From Leishmania infantum JPCM5 (taxonomy: Eukaryota; Euglenozoa; Kinetoplastea; Trypanosomatida; Trypanosomatidae): 64,000 nucleotides of DNA. Each line of letters begins with the position of its first letter. Positions within the stretch are counted from its first letter, which is position 1. Shown in pieces: positions 10,801-19,800 of the stretch. The stretch is taken from positions 100,001-164,000 of the forward strand of contig NC_009407.2 of the NCBI RefSeq assembly GCF_000002875.2. The letters are read 5' to 3'. The notes below the pieces were generated by a model that was not told the origin of the DNA, searched no databases, and worked only from the letters and a program-made list of their open reading frames with translations. Position numbers and translations under genes: made by a program.

Positions 10801-11282
10801 TAGAGGACTTGTTCATGCATGAGAAGGCGCTGGTGAACGCTGTGCGACTCGCCACGGTGGCAGTGGCCAACATCATGACTTTTCATGCCTCGCTGGAGAT
10901 GGAGTCGACGTGCCACGAGTGCTTCTTCGTCTTCGACAAGCCGCGGACGCTCTGGCCGTGCGGGCACACCTTCTGCCTCCCCTGTCTCTCCAACATGTAC
11001 AACCGTCGCGGAGAGCTCATCTGCTCCGAGTGCGGGTCCGTCTGTGAGGTCGGGTACACCCCCAACATTTCAGTGGAGCTCGTCGCCAACTACCAGACAC
11101 TGTGCAAGCGCAGCGAATCCAACGAAGACTCCGAGCCTGATAGCTCTCTAAACAAGGAGTGCAAGACACAGACGGTTGAGGGTGTTCTGCGCAGTTTGCT
11201 GAACGGCCTGCTCTCGGCCCAGAGCAGCTGGACCGCCATGCCCTCTGAACACTCCCCGCTGAGGATGGGTGTTGGCGCATGA
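7824..11282 (+). CDS. large RING-finger protein, putative E3 ubiquitin ligase
   Basis: 1152 residues from the first ATG after a likely splice acceptor; the frame is open further upstream but without ATG. A C3HC4 RING finger sits near the C terminus: Cys1030-x2-Cys1033, Cys1046, His1048, Cys1051, Cys1054, Cys1067-x2-Cys1070, including PCGHTFC. This is the zinc-binding module of many E2-recruiting ubiquitin ligases. Before it, about 850-890 is Glu-rich and probably coiled coil. A conserved-looking block at about 250-330 (NPYSAVELVRVHRLKG, then YFTTRSGHYTVGRD) has no family I can name. The rest is low-complexity, Ser/Gly/Asp-rich sequence typical of Leishmania. Ligase activity is inferred from the RING only; substrate and location are unknown. 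Confidence 0.85.
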   Translation: MPTSDGLEPPSPADQSVSRFVRTLDVYPVAPPYKPHGITVHPRANAGMSAMPCGRRTSQRQPAHARGSGCSFDCARTPAVHGRTPGAVAAAAAAGASPSTLSSPPEEPVTEAAYRLSPQEVQRRAQQVLTAQARSLLLARLQERLQQARVAHAQRNATRSPPTSPAPLPVSPFDTHMTSAWPNSASSEAADGACAAPTPAKVESLSEEASPLFTTEMSTDGGAAGGATTRPGAAAAASAVHSPAEMSVIDVNPYSAVELVRVHRLKGVPNHNRGLFAGLSRRYFTTRSGHYTVGRDSEGNRRVRSGVSGFMWKAQRHSGAASGPPPRLTMRSLFVDDRILFQWTEGDSSYGVQDDDEFSGQRDDGTVFSNASDMDDAPLGHALKRMLEHTYGKRMTAEQRAEAARRLRERREGQQGTSGRYRVRRGKGSDESPNSSAGGDAMTDGDDSFLLSLKDGSSDASRTGQQRRVPGDKGSRSGAASLNSKRGVIFVQDLSPVEFVCDHNMLPVVDTPMLSAGATSHNRNDPLLTFAASGHRYAASADGGSLRHSGDGDHLNATLLAALSFSSLGHTMTADEAEAHRRKRHFHVGFENLSTGSRPGGGDGPSGLIEVKRSGSGTIGGRGAYGSLSLPSSGEQHRQLSHTACLYADEEMVVVDKRLSAAAGGPQGGAKDTLSVAPGARGGSGAAGGLGGGGRHTARRAGEGISSATGQGTDEGLTAEETQQRIVASLSEASISATVTSEDDLMGPLKDNGDSGNLDEFLTHFPEEENHVRLRRAAKNILDGVEDMWDEDDSSRSAFLLPKFLNLNFQFPGLDDVIGGSDGLDDDGGHDEGSTDDEHESLTGFGVNEAELNEKFRIEAEEECGDLVAQRDALLAEIEAQRQLLDNMGADAHYLSVGHARTGMTAEQYAIMLTSEVSRYAKSNQLRLNRILEEMSEQQQKDGEAWTTIERAAYGFLDRFGKERTATADVGCQVSDADLCYVDAAVRSTEEQLEDLFMHEKALVNAVRLATVAVANIMTFHASLEMESTCHECFFVFDKPRTLWPCGHTFCLPCLSNMYNRRGELICSECGSVCEVGYTPNISVELVANYQTLCKRSESNEDSEPDSSLNKECKTQTVEGVLRSLLNGLLSAQSSWTAMPSEHSPLRMGVGA

Positions 11283-12250
11283 GGGAGGCCTCGTGCGCGC
11301 ACCTATGTGTATATAGCTTCACGTGAGAAGCGCGCAGTCTGTTGTGCGTTCGATGTAAACTATTACGGACCGAGACGCGCAACGACACGGATTTTAGCCC
11401 CCGGTGCGTCTCGGTACCTTCATGCGGTGCCCTCTCGTCTCCTCTCTCTCGTGTTGTGCTGTCGCGCTTGATGCCTGCTCTGCGCCATCTGCTGTGAGGG
11501 CGCGACTAGCATACGGGTTAAGGAAACGCAAGCAAGACGATAAGACGCAGTGCCTCGCGCTCCCTCTTTCCGCCACAGAAGTGCCTTCATCGCTGAGGTT
11601 CGCCTCGCGTTGTTGCCGCCGTCGTTGCAGCGGTCACATAATCCAGTCGCGCTCGTCTTCGTAAGTAGTCTTCCCGTCCCTCCGGGGCCTCTGCCCACTT
11701 CTCTCGTATCCTTTTCTTCTCCCCTCCCCCATGATGCCCAACAGCAGCATACCACTGGTGCATGCAAGCACACCTTCAATCACGCAGAGACGTCACAATA
11801 GAAGGATTCCCCCTCTCCCTTCCCACACGGCGAGAGGCATGCGCGGATCGGCATCGACAGCAACAGCGGCGTCTACCCTCCTCCCCCCCCCCCACACCCA
11901 CCCACCCACGATTGCATGGTAGGCATTAAGGCGTTGACGCGGCGCTTTTCTGTGTGCTCTTATGCGTGGCATTCGTGAGAGCGGCCCCGCCCCCACCCCT
12001 CACTACCCCTACCACTAGCACTGCTACTACCATTACCACCACCTCACACTCCACCCTTCTGTCCTCCCGCTCCTCTCCGCCTCACAACCGCCGTGGAGCT
12101 CAGTCGTCATTGCCTTCTATTTTTTCCTCTTCGTTTCGCTATTGGTGCTGGTTCCGTCTTCCACACCACACCGTACTCGGGGCCGCGGCGGCGCGCCTCC
12201 ACCGTTCTCTCGCTCCGTGTTCTTCCACGCTCCTTTTTACGTGCCCACGT
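11283..12250. other. spacer and leader of HUS1
   Basis: Gene-free. It includes a C-run followed by CCCA repeats at about 11882-11905 and a pyrimidine tract at 12115-12140. No AG dinucleotide occurs between about 12103 and the HUS1 ATG at 12251, so the acceptor must be at or upstream of the AG at 12102-12103. That gives a leader of at least about 147 nt. Confidence 0.45.
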
Positions 12251-13246
12251 ATGCGCTTCAAGGCGACCCTCAGGGACGCTAAGGGCCTGCTTGGTGTTTT
12301 GCAGGTGTGCCGCAGTATTCAACGTGACTGCATCGTGCGCCTGCAGTCGGAGCGCATCCGCTTCTTCTCGAACACGAACGCCGCAGATGGGGTGCAGGTG
12401 TGGATGCGATGCCAGTCGTCGTTTCTCTTCTCCGATATGGTCTGCGACTCCGGCTATGATGAGCACTCCATCACGTGCGAAGTACTCGACCTCGCACAGC
12501 TCATCCACATTGTAAAGCAAGCAGAGGCGCGCGAGCGATCCCACCAGGGGACCACCTCACGTGTGCAGATGCGGCTGGCGCGCAACGGACGGTATCCATT
12601 GTGGCGGGTAGCCATGCAGGGGCTCTCTGGTCAGCCAGACGTCAGTTTTGACGTGCCGTTGCGCATCCTCGGGGACCGTGAAATCCAGAGTCTGTCCCCG
12701 CCGCCGCTAGAGAAGCAGCACCTGCAGATTCTGGTGCCAGACATGCTAGAACTCACCACCTTCATTGACAAACTGAAGAACACGGCAGCCGATAGCGTCA
12801 CCTTCTCGGCGCGCGTGCTGATGCCGCCGACGCCGCGGCGCGGCGCAGAGGACGGCGAGGCCGAGGACGCCGATGGTGGTGCGGAGGTGCGTCGGGGGGT
12901 GAAGCGGCCGCGCGTCAAGGACACGCTACCGCTGGCGAGCCTTCTCATCTACGCCGAGCACTTCATGGCGCGCTTCTCTCTCAAGTACGAGGCGGTCGAA
13001 CTGGTGGAGCATCCGGAGAGGGAGGACGATGATGAAGGTGACGATGATGACGGCGATGCCGTGAATGACGTTCGCATCGCTACTGTCATGGTCGAGACGC
13101 GGAAGTTCGCACGCTTCTTTTCGGCTGTGAAGGAGCTGGATCCGATGAAGATGAGCATGTACTTGGTGGACCGTCGAGCACTCGTGCTTAGCGTGTTCGC
13201 AGTTGGGAACACCGCGATGGTGGCCTATATCCCCGCAAGGGTGTAG
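12251..13246 (+). CDS. HUS1: HUS1-like checkpoint clamp subunit
   Basis: 331 residues; human HUS1 has 280. The start MRFKATLRDAKGLLGVLQV matches the family opening (human MKFRAKIVDG...), and the fold continues with RIRFFSN, the VWMRC strand, VSFDVPLRIL (human THDIPIKVI), LQILVPDMLELTTFIDKLKN, and a C-terminal strand ending MVAYIPARV (human LQYFIPALS). HUS1 is part of the 9-1-1 PCNA-like ring loaded at damaged DNA to activate the ATR pathway; the L. major homologue is a nuclear damage-response protein. Extra length comes from two polar inserts: a basic/acidic one around residues 193-220 with KRPR, and an Asp-rich one around 256-275. The ATG at 12251 is chosen because it begins the conserved domain; the upstream open frame is Pro/Thr/Ser-rich and lacks ATG. 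Confidence 0.88.
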   Translation: MRFKATLRDAKGLLGVLQVCRSIQRDCIVRLQSERIRFFSNTNAADGVQVWMRCQSSFLFSDMVCDSGYDEHSITCEVLDLAQLIHIVKQAEARERSHQGTTSRVQMRLARNGRYPLWRVAMQGLSGQPDVSFDVPLRILGDREIQSLSPPPLEKQHLQILVPDMLELTTFIDKLKNTAADSVTFSARVLMPPTPRRGAEDGEAEDADGGAEVRRGVKRPRVKDTLPLASLLIYAEHFMARFSLKYEAVELVEHPEREDDDEGDDDDGDAVNDVRIATVMVETRKFARFFSAVKELDPMKMSMYLVDRRALVLSVFAVGNTAMVAYIPARV

Positions 13247-13993
13247 CGGGCTCTAGATGCAGGAAGCTGGAGGAGAGCGCACATGCGCCTGCGCGCGTGC
13301 TTACCATCAAGGCGCGATCCAGACAGCGTGGCAGCGCCTCACTGCTGCTGCTTCTATTGTATCCTCGCCTCCTCTGCGCACGTCGAGAAACTGAATGGCA
13401 GCCAACGTCCGCAACGAGCATGTCGAGGTGAGATGGAGACGCAGTGGTGCAGTCGCGCTGATGGTGACATCCTGCGCGAAGGTACACCGCAAAGGACACG
13501 CACGTCAGTCGACGCCCCTTCTTCCACACGATTGCAGCCTTCACTTATCGGGGCGAGTTCTCCACATGAAGACACACAGACACCAGTCCCTTCAGAGTTG
13601 CGTCTGCTAATCCATCCATCTTACGCCTCTTCCGCCCTTGTTGCAGAGGTTGGGCGCGCACACACACACACGCACGCACCACTGCCCGCGCCCTCAAACC
13701 TCGAGCGGCCAGCCAGATGTGTGCGTATGTGCCCTTGCAGCCCCGACGTCTAGGGCGAGGTAGCTGATGCATCTGTATGGGCCCTCTCCTCGCCTCCGCA
13801 TCCTCCTTCTCTTTCCCACCCTCCCCTCTTTTCTCTGCGCCCCCACCCCCTCTGTAAAGAGGTGGGACCGTGTCTTTGTGGACTTGTCCGGGTCACAGCG
13901 CAGCCAGCTTCTCGCATCCATCGAACGCCTTCTTCCCTCGTCCCAGACACTCCCTCCAAATTCGCAGCGCAGCGCCTCTCTGCACTGTGTTCC
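13247..13993. other. spacer and leader of tryptophanyl-tRNA synthetase
   Basis: An (AC)n tract lies near 13661-13675. A long, strong pyrimidine tract at about 13781-13853 is followed by the first AG at 13858-13859, and the first ATG after that is 13994. This supports the start chosen for the next gene and a leader of about 134 nt. Confidence 0.5.
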
Positions 13994-15466
13994 ATGCATC
14001 GCTTCATCTGCTGGCCACGGAGTTTGCGCGCCGGTTCGTATGCGTCCGCAGCACTGCGCAACGCGATCGCGTACTCTGGCCGCGCTAGTGATCCTAGCGA
14101 GCCTGTCCAACACCCCAGAGACGGTGATGCCGGTGCGGAGGACGTGATCACCCCATGGGTGGTGACCGCCAAGGGTCCACAGGGTATCAACTACGATCGT
14201 GTGCTGACCACATTTAAAGCGGAGCGTATGGACGACGGTGCGCGTCAGCACATGCACGATGTCATGGCCAAGCGCCGCAAGCGGGCCATGACCACCACCC
14301 CATCCGCTAACGCCGAGGGCGTCGCGACCCCGGATTTGACTGTGGTGCCATCTGGAGATGCGACACCGCAGGCCGCCGCGTCCCCTGACATGCAGCAGCG
14401 GCAGCAGCCACCAGCACTGGCGCTTCACCACTTCTTCAACCGCGACATTGCCTTCTCGCACCGCGATTTGCACAAGGCGCTTGTGGATATCGAGGCTTCC
14501 ATCAAAACGGGAGACTGCTCTGTCTTCCTCTACACTGGCCGTGGCCCTAGCACTGGCACCATGCACTTGGGCCATGTGCTGCCCTTCATGCTCACCAAGT
14601 ACCTCCAAGACGTCTTCAACCTTCCGCTCGTTATACAAATCACAGATGACGAAAAGTTTCTCTTTCGCGACGTCCCCTTCGAGGGCGCCAAGGCGGACGA
14701 GCTTATTCGCAGCAACATCAAGGATATCATCGCCTTCGACTTCAACCCGCGCCACACCTTCATATTCCGAAACACGCACTACATGGGCGATATGTACCCG
14801 ACGGTGCTCCGGCTGCAGCGTTGCATGACAGGCAACGCTGTGAAGCACACGCTCGGCATCACGGACAGCGATAATGTCGGCAAACTCGCCTTTCCTGCCA
14901 CCCAGGCTGCTCCGTGCTTCAGCACCGCTTTCCGTCGTGTTCTGCAGAACGGCGACAGGCCGATGCGGTGCCTGATTCCCTGCGCCATTGATCAGGATCC
15001 CTTCTTCGTTCTCACGCGCGCCGCCGCGCTGCGGCTGAAGCAGCTACCACCGGCCCTGCTTCACACGAAGTTCCTGCCGGCTCTCAAAGGCCTGGAGCAC
15101 AAGATGAGCAGCAGCGCAGAGGAGAAGGGCGTCATTACCCTACATGACACAGATAAACAGGTGCGCAAGAAGCTGCGCCGCGCCTTCTCGGGCGGCTGCG
15201 CCACCCTAGAGCAGATGCAAGAGGCGGGCGCCAACCTGGAGGTGGATGTGGCGTACCAGTACCTGCGGTTCTTCTGCCCTGATGACACACTCTTCGCCGA
15301 CGTGACGCAGCGCTACCGCAGCGGTGCCCTGAATAGCGGAGAGGTGAAAGACCTGGCGGCGGATTGCATCATCCGTGAGGTGCTGCACGATTGGCGGAAG
15401 CGGCGCGCAACGGTGACGGACGATGACGTGGTGGAGTTCTGCAGTATCCGTAACATTCTTCTCTGA
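13994..15466 (+). CDS. TrpRS2: tryptophanyl-tRNA synthetase, probable mitochondrial isoform
   Basis: Class I synthetase of the eukaryotic/archaeal TrpRS type, charging tRNA-Trp. From the first ATG after the likely splice acceptor it has 490 residues. Class I signatures are STGTMHLGH with HLGH at 191-194, and KMSSS at 370-374. The AIDQDPFF segment belongs to the Trp-binding core. The first 30 residues (MHRFICWPRSLRAG...) are rich in Arg, Ser and Ala without acidic residues, as in a mitochondrial presequence, and about 130 residues precede the catalytic domain. Trypanosomatids are known to have two TrpRS enzymes; the mitochondrial TrpRS2 charges imported tRNA-Trp whose anticodon is edited to UCA so that mitochondrial UGA is read as Trp. 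Assignment to that isoform rests on the leader plus remembered synteny, so it is likely but not proven. Confidence 0.85.
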   Translation: MHRFICWPRSLRAGSYASAALRNAIAYSGRASDPSEPVQHPRDGDAGAEDVITPWVVTAKGPQGINYDRVLTTFKAERMDDGARQHMHDVMAKRRKRAMTTTPSANAEGVATPDLTVVPSGDATPQAAASPDMQQRQQPPALALHHFFNRDIAFSHRDLHKALVDIEASIKTGDCSVFLYTGRGPSTGTMHLGHVLPFMLTKYLQDVFNLPLVIQITDDEKFLFRDVPFEGAKADELIRSNIKDIIAFDFNPRHTFIFRNTHYMGDMYPTVLRLQRCMTGNAVKHTLGITDSDNVGKLAFPATQAAPCFSTAFRRVLQNGDRPMRCLIPCAIDQDPFFVLTRAAALRLKQLPPALLHTKFLPALKGLEHKMSSSAEEKGVITLHDTDKQVRKKLRRAFSGGCATLEQMQEAGANLEVDVAYQYLRFFCPDDTLFADVTQRYRSGALNSGEVKDLAADCIIREVLHDWRKRRATVTDDDVVEFCSIRNILL

Positions 15467-16870
15467 GCCGTGTCCCGCGGATGCTGAGGCGGAGGGCGTG
15501 GCAGTGAAGTCTGTGTAAGGCTTGTAAACGTGCAGGGAAGCTGCACGCCTTCTTTTTGCAAGGCATGCGGCAGCGCACACTGCCTGGGTCGCCGCTGCAG
15601 GCGAATGATGAACGGAGACTTCTGTAGAGTTGTATCTCTGCGCGTGCGTGGATATGCGTGGGTGACGGTGCTGGTGATGGTTGTGAAGTCTGTCAGCTTC
15701 CGTGGGTGTTGTTCTCCCCCCTGTGCCTCGTTCCGCGGCGGCAGCCCCACCAGTGCGCTGGTCGGTGCATGCGCTTCTACGCGAGCACACACATATGCGC
15801 GCATTGGCGGCGGCGAAGCGAGCAGATATCGGTGGGGAAGGGGCAAGAGCGCGAGAGAGCCACAGGTGCGTCGGAAGGCGGTAGAGCTGCGCACCGCCTC
15901 CAAAGACAGAAGCGCGAAGGAATCGCAGAATCGTAGAGGAAGCGCAGGGCGAAAAGACAGCAAGACGACGCGCAACGCGAGAGCACGGCAGCGGCAGAAC
16001 TCTGCTCTGCGCTGCTCTTTCGGACACAGACGTGTTGCGCAAGCGGACACGTCGCTGAGGCAACGCACTGAGAACTAAGCAAAACGATGAAAACATGTGT
16101 TCTGCGGCTCAGCTGAGGATTTGAAGTGCGCCACCACCACCGCCACCACCTTGCCCATCTCGAGTGGGGTGTGGAAGGTTTGGTGAAAAGGGGGAAGAGC
16201 GTCAGAGGTCACTTTCATCACGTCTTGCCGCGGCTTGTTGTTTTATCGTTCGCGCTGCATTAGCGGTCGTGCGTTGTGTGCGTACGTGCGGGTCAGGCCA
16301 GCCACTGCCTTCCTCCCCGCACCAACAACGCGTCGTTACTCCACACACACTCGCTCACCCGCGCCAAGGGGCACTGCGCACAGGAGGGGTGGGCACTGCG
16401 AGTGACTCGCAGTGCAATCGAGGGGCTGTAAAGACAAGGAAAGGAGCTCTCGCTCCTGTTTCTCTACCTCTTCCACCAGCTGCCGCTGTTCACCGCCTAC
16501 CCATAACGCCGTGTATGGGTGCCGTGCCTTCATCACACCTGCCAGGCCTCTCATTGCTCTGCTATCCTCTCCGTCCCTATTTCTGTGCCCCTTTTCATCG
16601 GGCCGACTGCTTCGAACATCCCGCACACACGCCGATTCCACCCTGCGCGCCCACACGTCGTTGATTTGTGTGCAGTTGCGTTTGCAGACCATACGCGGCG
16701 TGAGTGGGGTCTGCATCCGCATCAGTGTCACATATCCTGTAAGCTTTCTCTCTCTAGTCCAGGAAATCCCTTGTCGCCTGGTTGGGTGTTGGTGAGAGTG
16801 CGCGCCGATCAAACGTATCGCCAAGCTGCTGAGAGGGTGGAGGGGTGCGTAACGCGCAGTTCTCCGCGCA
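15467..16870. other. spacer and leader of tRNA ligase-like gene
   Basis: No supportable gene. The + strand becomes purine-rich at about 15830-15990. The CT-rich tract at 16744-16755 followed by AG at 16756-16757 is a good acceptor candidate, and there is no ATG between it and 16871, giving a leader of about 114 nt. Confidence 0.45.
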
Positions 16871-19800
16871 ATGTCGTCGTCTCCTCAAACGCCTTTCCAT
16901 ATAGGTGCGGTGGTGGCAGCGTCACATGGGAGCGTTGGCTCGTCGCCGGCAGATGGGTCGTTTTCCGACCTCACCGCCGCAGACACCTACGGTAACTTGA
17001 AACCTCCCCCGGCGCTCTTGTTGCCTGTACGCATCGAAGCGAACCCGAGCCACCGCGCCAAGGACAACCCCGCCGCAGGCGTGATGGCGACGGCTGCTGC
17101 TGCGTCGTCGTCGTGCCCATCTCAGACGGCGGCGCAGGCTACATTGAGCGTCACGGCGGCCGGCAGCTCCAACGAGCACAGCACCGGCAAATCGCTGGTG
17201 TCCGTACTGGACGAGGAGCAGCGCCGCTGCGTGAATGCGGCATACCACATTAGTTTTCACGGAGACACGCGCGTGAAGCTGAAGCCGACAGCGGTGGCGC
17301 TGCCTAACGGGGCGCACTTCCTCATTGTCGACCGCTTCGTCAGCGGCAATTGCGACGGCGTCTACGAGAAGAACAAGAAGATGTGGGAGCATATCCCCAT
17401 AGGACAGGCTCGCGTGTTTGCCCGTACGCCTGCAGCAGCGCCGACCATCTCGGTGGCCGAGCTGGCCGAGTCGGCACAGGTGAAATACGAAGGCAGCGGC
17501 GCAGGCAACGCGACGACGGCGTCGGTGAAGTGCCCCCGAAGGTCCGGCTCGCCCACCAGCATCGCTGCGAGCTCTCCACCTCGATCGCCTCCATTCGGAC
17601 CATTGCCGACGACGAGCGCACTCGGTTCGAGCGTCCAGCCGAATGGATGGGAGTATTCTTCGCCACAGCAGCATTCCTTTCACAATGAGTGGACGCGGGT
17701 GGCGACTGCCGTCGGACTTCGCAAGATGGGCCACTGGCGCGAGGCGACGAGTGTCTTTTCGATCCACAAGGAGGTGTCAAAGAGAGCGACTGCTCTAGAG
17801 AAGGTGGACGGCGAGCCCGGCCGCATCGCTGCCTTTTCGTGGATGGGGGAGCGCTACTGGATCATTGGGTGTCGCTACCAGCACATTGTGGCACGGCTCA
17901 ACGTGCCGGAGGCGGACCTGATGCAATACGTGGCCTCCAGCAGCAGCTCGACTTCCGCATCGTCATCGTCATCTGTCTCTGACGACGCCGCCGTGTCGGC
18001 GAAGGTGCCTTCCGCAGGGAAGCCGTCTTCGTCGTCCCGCATGAACTCGCCGACACAAATCCCCCAGGACTACGTTGAGCGAGGCAGCGCGCATAGCTAC
18101 ACCGTCGCAGGCGGCGCCGCTGCGCTGGCCGGCGCTGGGGCATCGTCGGATGCCGCGTACCTGGACCTGGCTGTTCGCATGGCGCGTCTCTGGCGACGCG
18201 TTTTGGAGTCGCTGCGCATCACTGCAGAGGACGCAGCAAACGCACTCGATACGGCATCCGCTAGTGACGCCGCTGTCGCCCCCGCCCACGCGGAAGCGCT
18301 AGTCGAGTTGCACGCGTGTGTGGCGGCCGACAACCGCAGCCTATGCTTTGATGCCATCATGTCTGGCTGGGAGCGTTTGCAGAGCTTCTTCGTTACCCGT
18401 GACGTCGCGGGTGACGAGTCCATGTCGGCCGCCTCCACGTCCGTGTCCTGCACGTCTATCCGCACTTATCGCACCAGCTCCACTGCCTTCATGATGGCAT
18501 CGACACCCGTGGCAGACGGCAGCGGCGCCACCCGCTCCACGGTTGCGGCGGCGCCGGTTGCCATTCCCCTGTGGTTCTACGCCATCACGTGGGACGCCTC
18601 GCTCGACGAGCGCGGGTGGTGCATGGGCGTCGAGGAAGCGTTTGCCTTCTTTGGGCGCTTCCGGCTGCCGACGGTGACGAAGTCGGCTGAGGTCCAGGTT
18701 GGCTCACCCGAGTACGAGGCGCTGCGTCAGTCGGTGCTCTCGCGCTGCGATACAGCGGGCGCTGTCATGTACGGGTCTAACAGAGACGAGGCAGCGGGCG
18801 CCAAAGCGGCCGTGGTGGTGCAGGTGTGGAAGTGCCGCGCGTACCCGCACTCCCTCGAGCGAGTCGTGCAGGAGTACGTCGTCACCCATCGTCTCTGTGG
18901 CGAGCCGCTGCGGTGCAAGGTGAAAAAGAAGGTGAGCAACCTCTCCCGCGAAACCCGGCTGTGCATCAAGCAGTGGGAGCTGCATCGACTCCCCTTCCTG
19001 CTCGACTTCGCGCTGTGGCTGCACCGGGAAAAGTACATCACCCCGTCGACTGACCTCGTCACGCTCAAGGCCATACGGGGCCACTGGCTGTCATACCAAG
19101 AGCGGTTCCAGAAGATGCTGGATGCGCAGCTGCGGCTACGACATCGCGGCTCTAGTCGCCAAGGGACGACCGCGTTTGCGCCGGAGGCGGTGTGCAGCAA
19201 CCGTGGAGCCCGCGCCGACACTGCCGACGGCACGGGTTGCAGCGCGAGGTCTGACGACGAAGATACAGAAGTGCAGAATGCCGATCGCGATCTTCTGCTG
19301 CACAAGCAGCAGGACGAGGCGCCGTCGCAAGACGCGGAGAGTCTCGACCCCATCATGCTGGTCGGTCCACAAGGCTGCGGCAAGTCCACTATGGCTCGCA
19401 TCTTGTACGCTCTCTTGGAGGAGGCAGGCGCGGCACCGCGCTGGCTCAACCAGGACGAGGTTGGAAACCGGTCCGCGTACCTGGCCGCGATACGGCGCGC
19501 CGTGAAGCAGGGCAGCTACAGCCATCTGTTGCTTGACAAGATGCACCTGGACGACAAGTCGCGTTCCGACTACGCCGCCGCGGGCCTTAAACCAGTTCTT
19601 GTCGTTGCCTGGACACACAGTGAAGGTGTGGAGGCGATGGTGGAGGCGTGCTACGAGAGGGTGGTGAAACGCGGCGTGCGCCATCGCACCTTCTCCACCG
19701 AGGATGTGACGCCGCTGCGCCCCTTGCCGTCGTCCATATCCTCGCGCTCGCCGGAGCTGGGCCCGGCGGTCTTGCCGCTGCTGCAGAGCGGCGTCACCTC

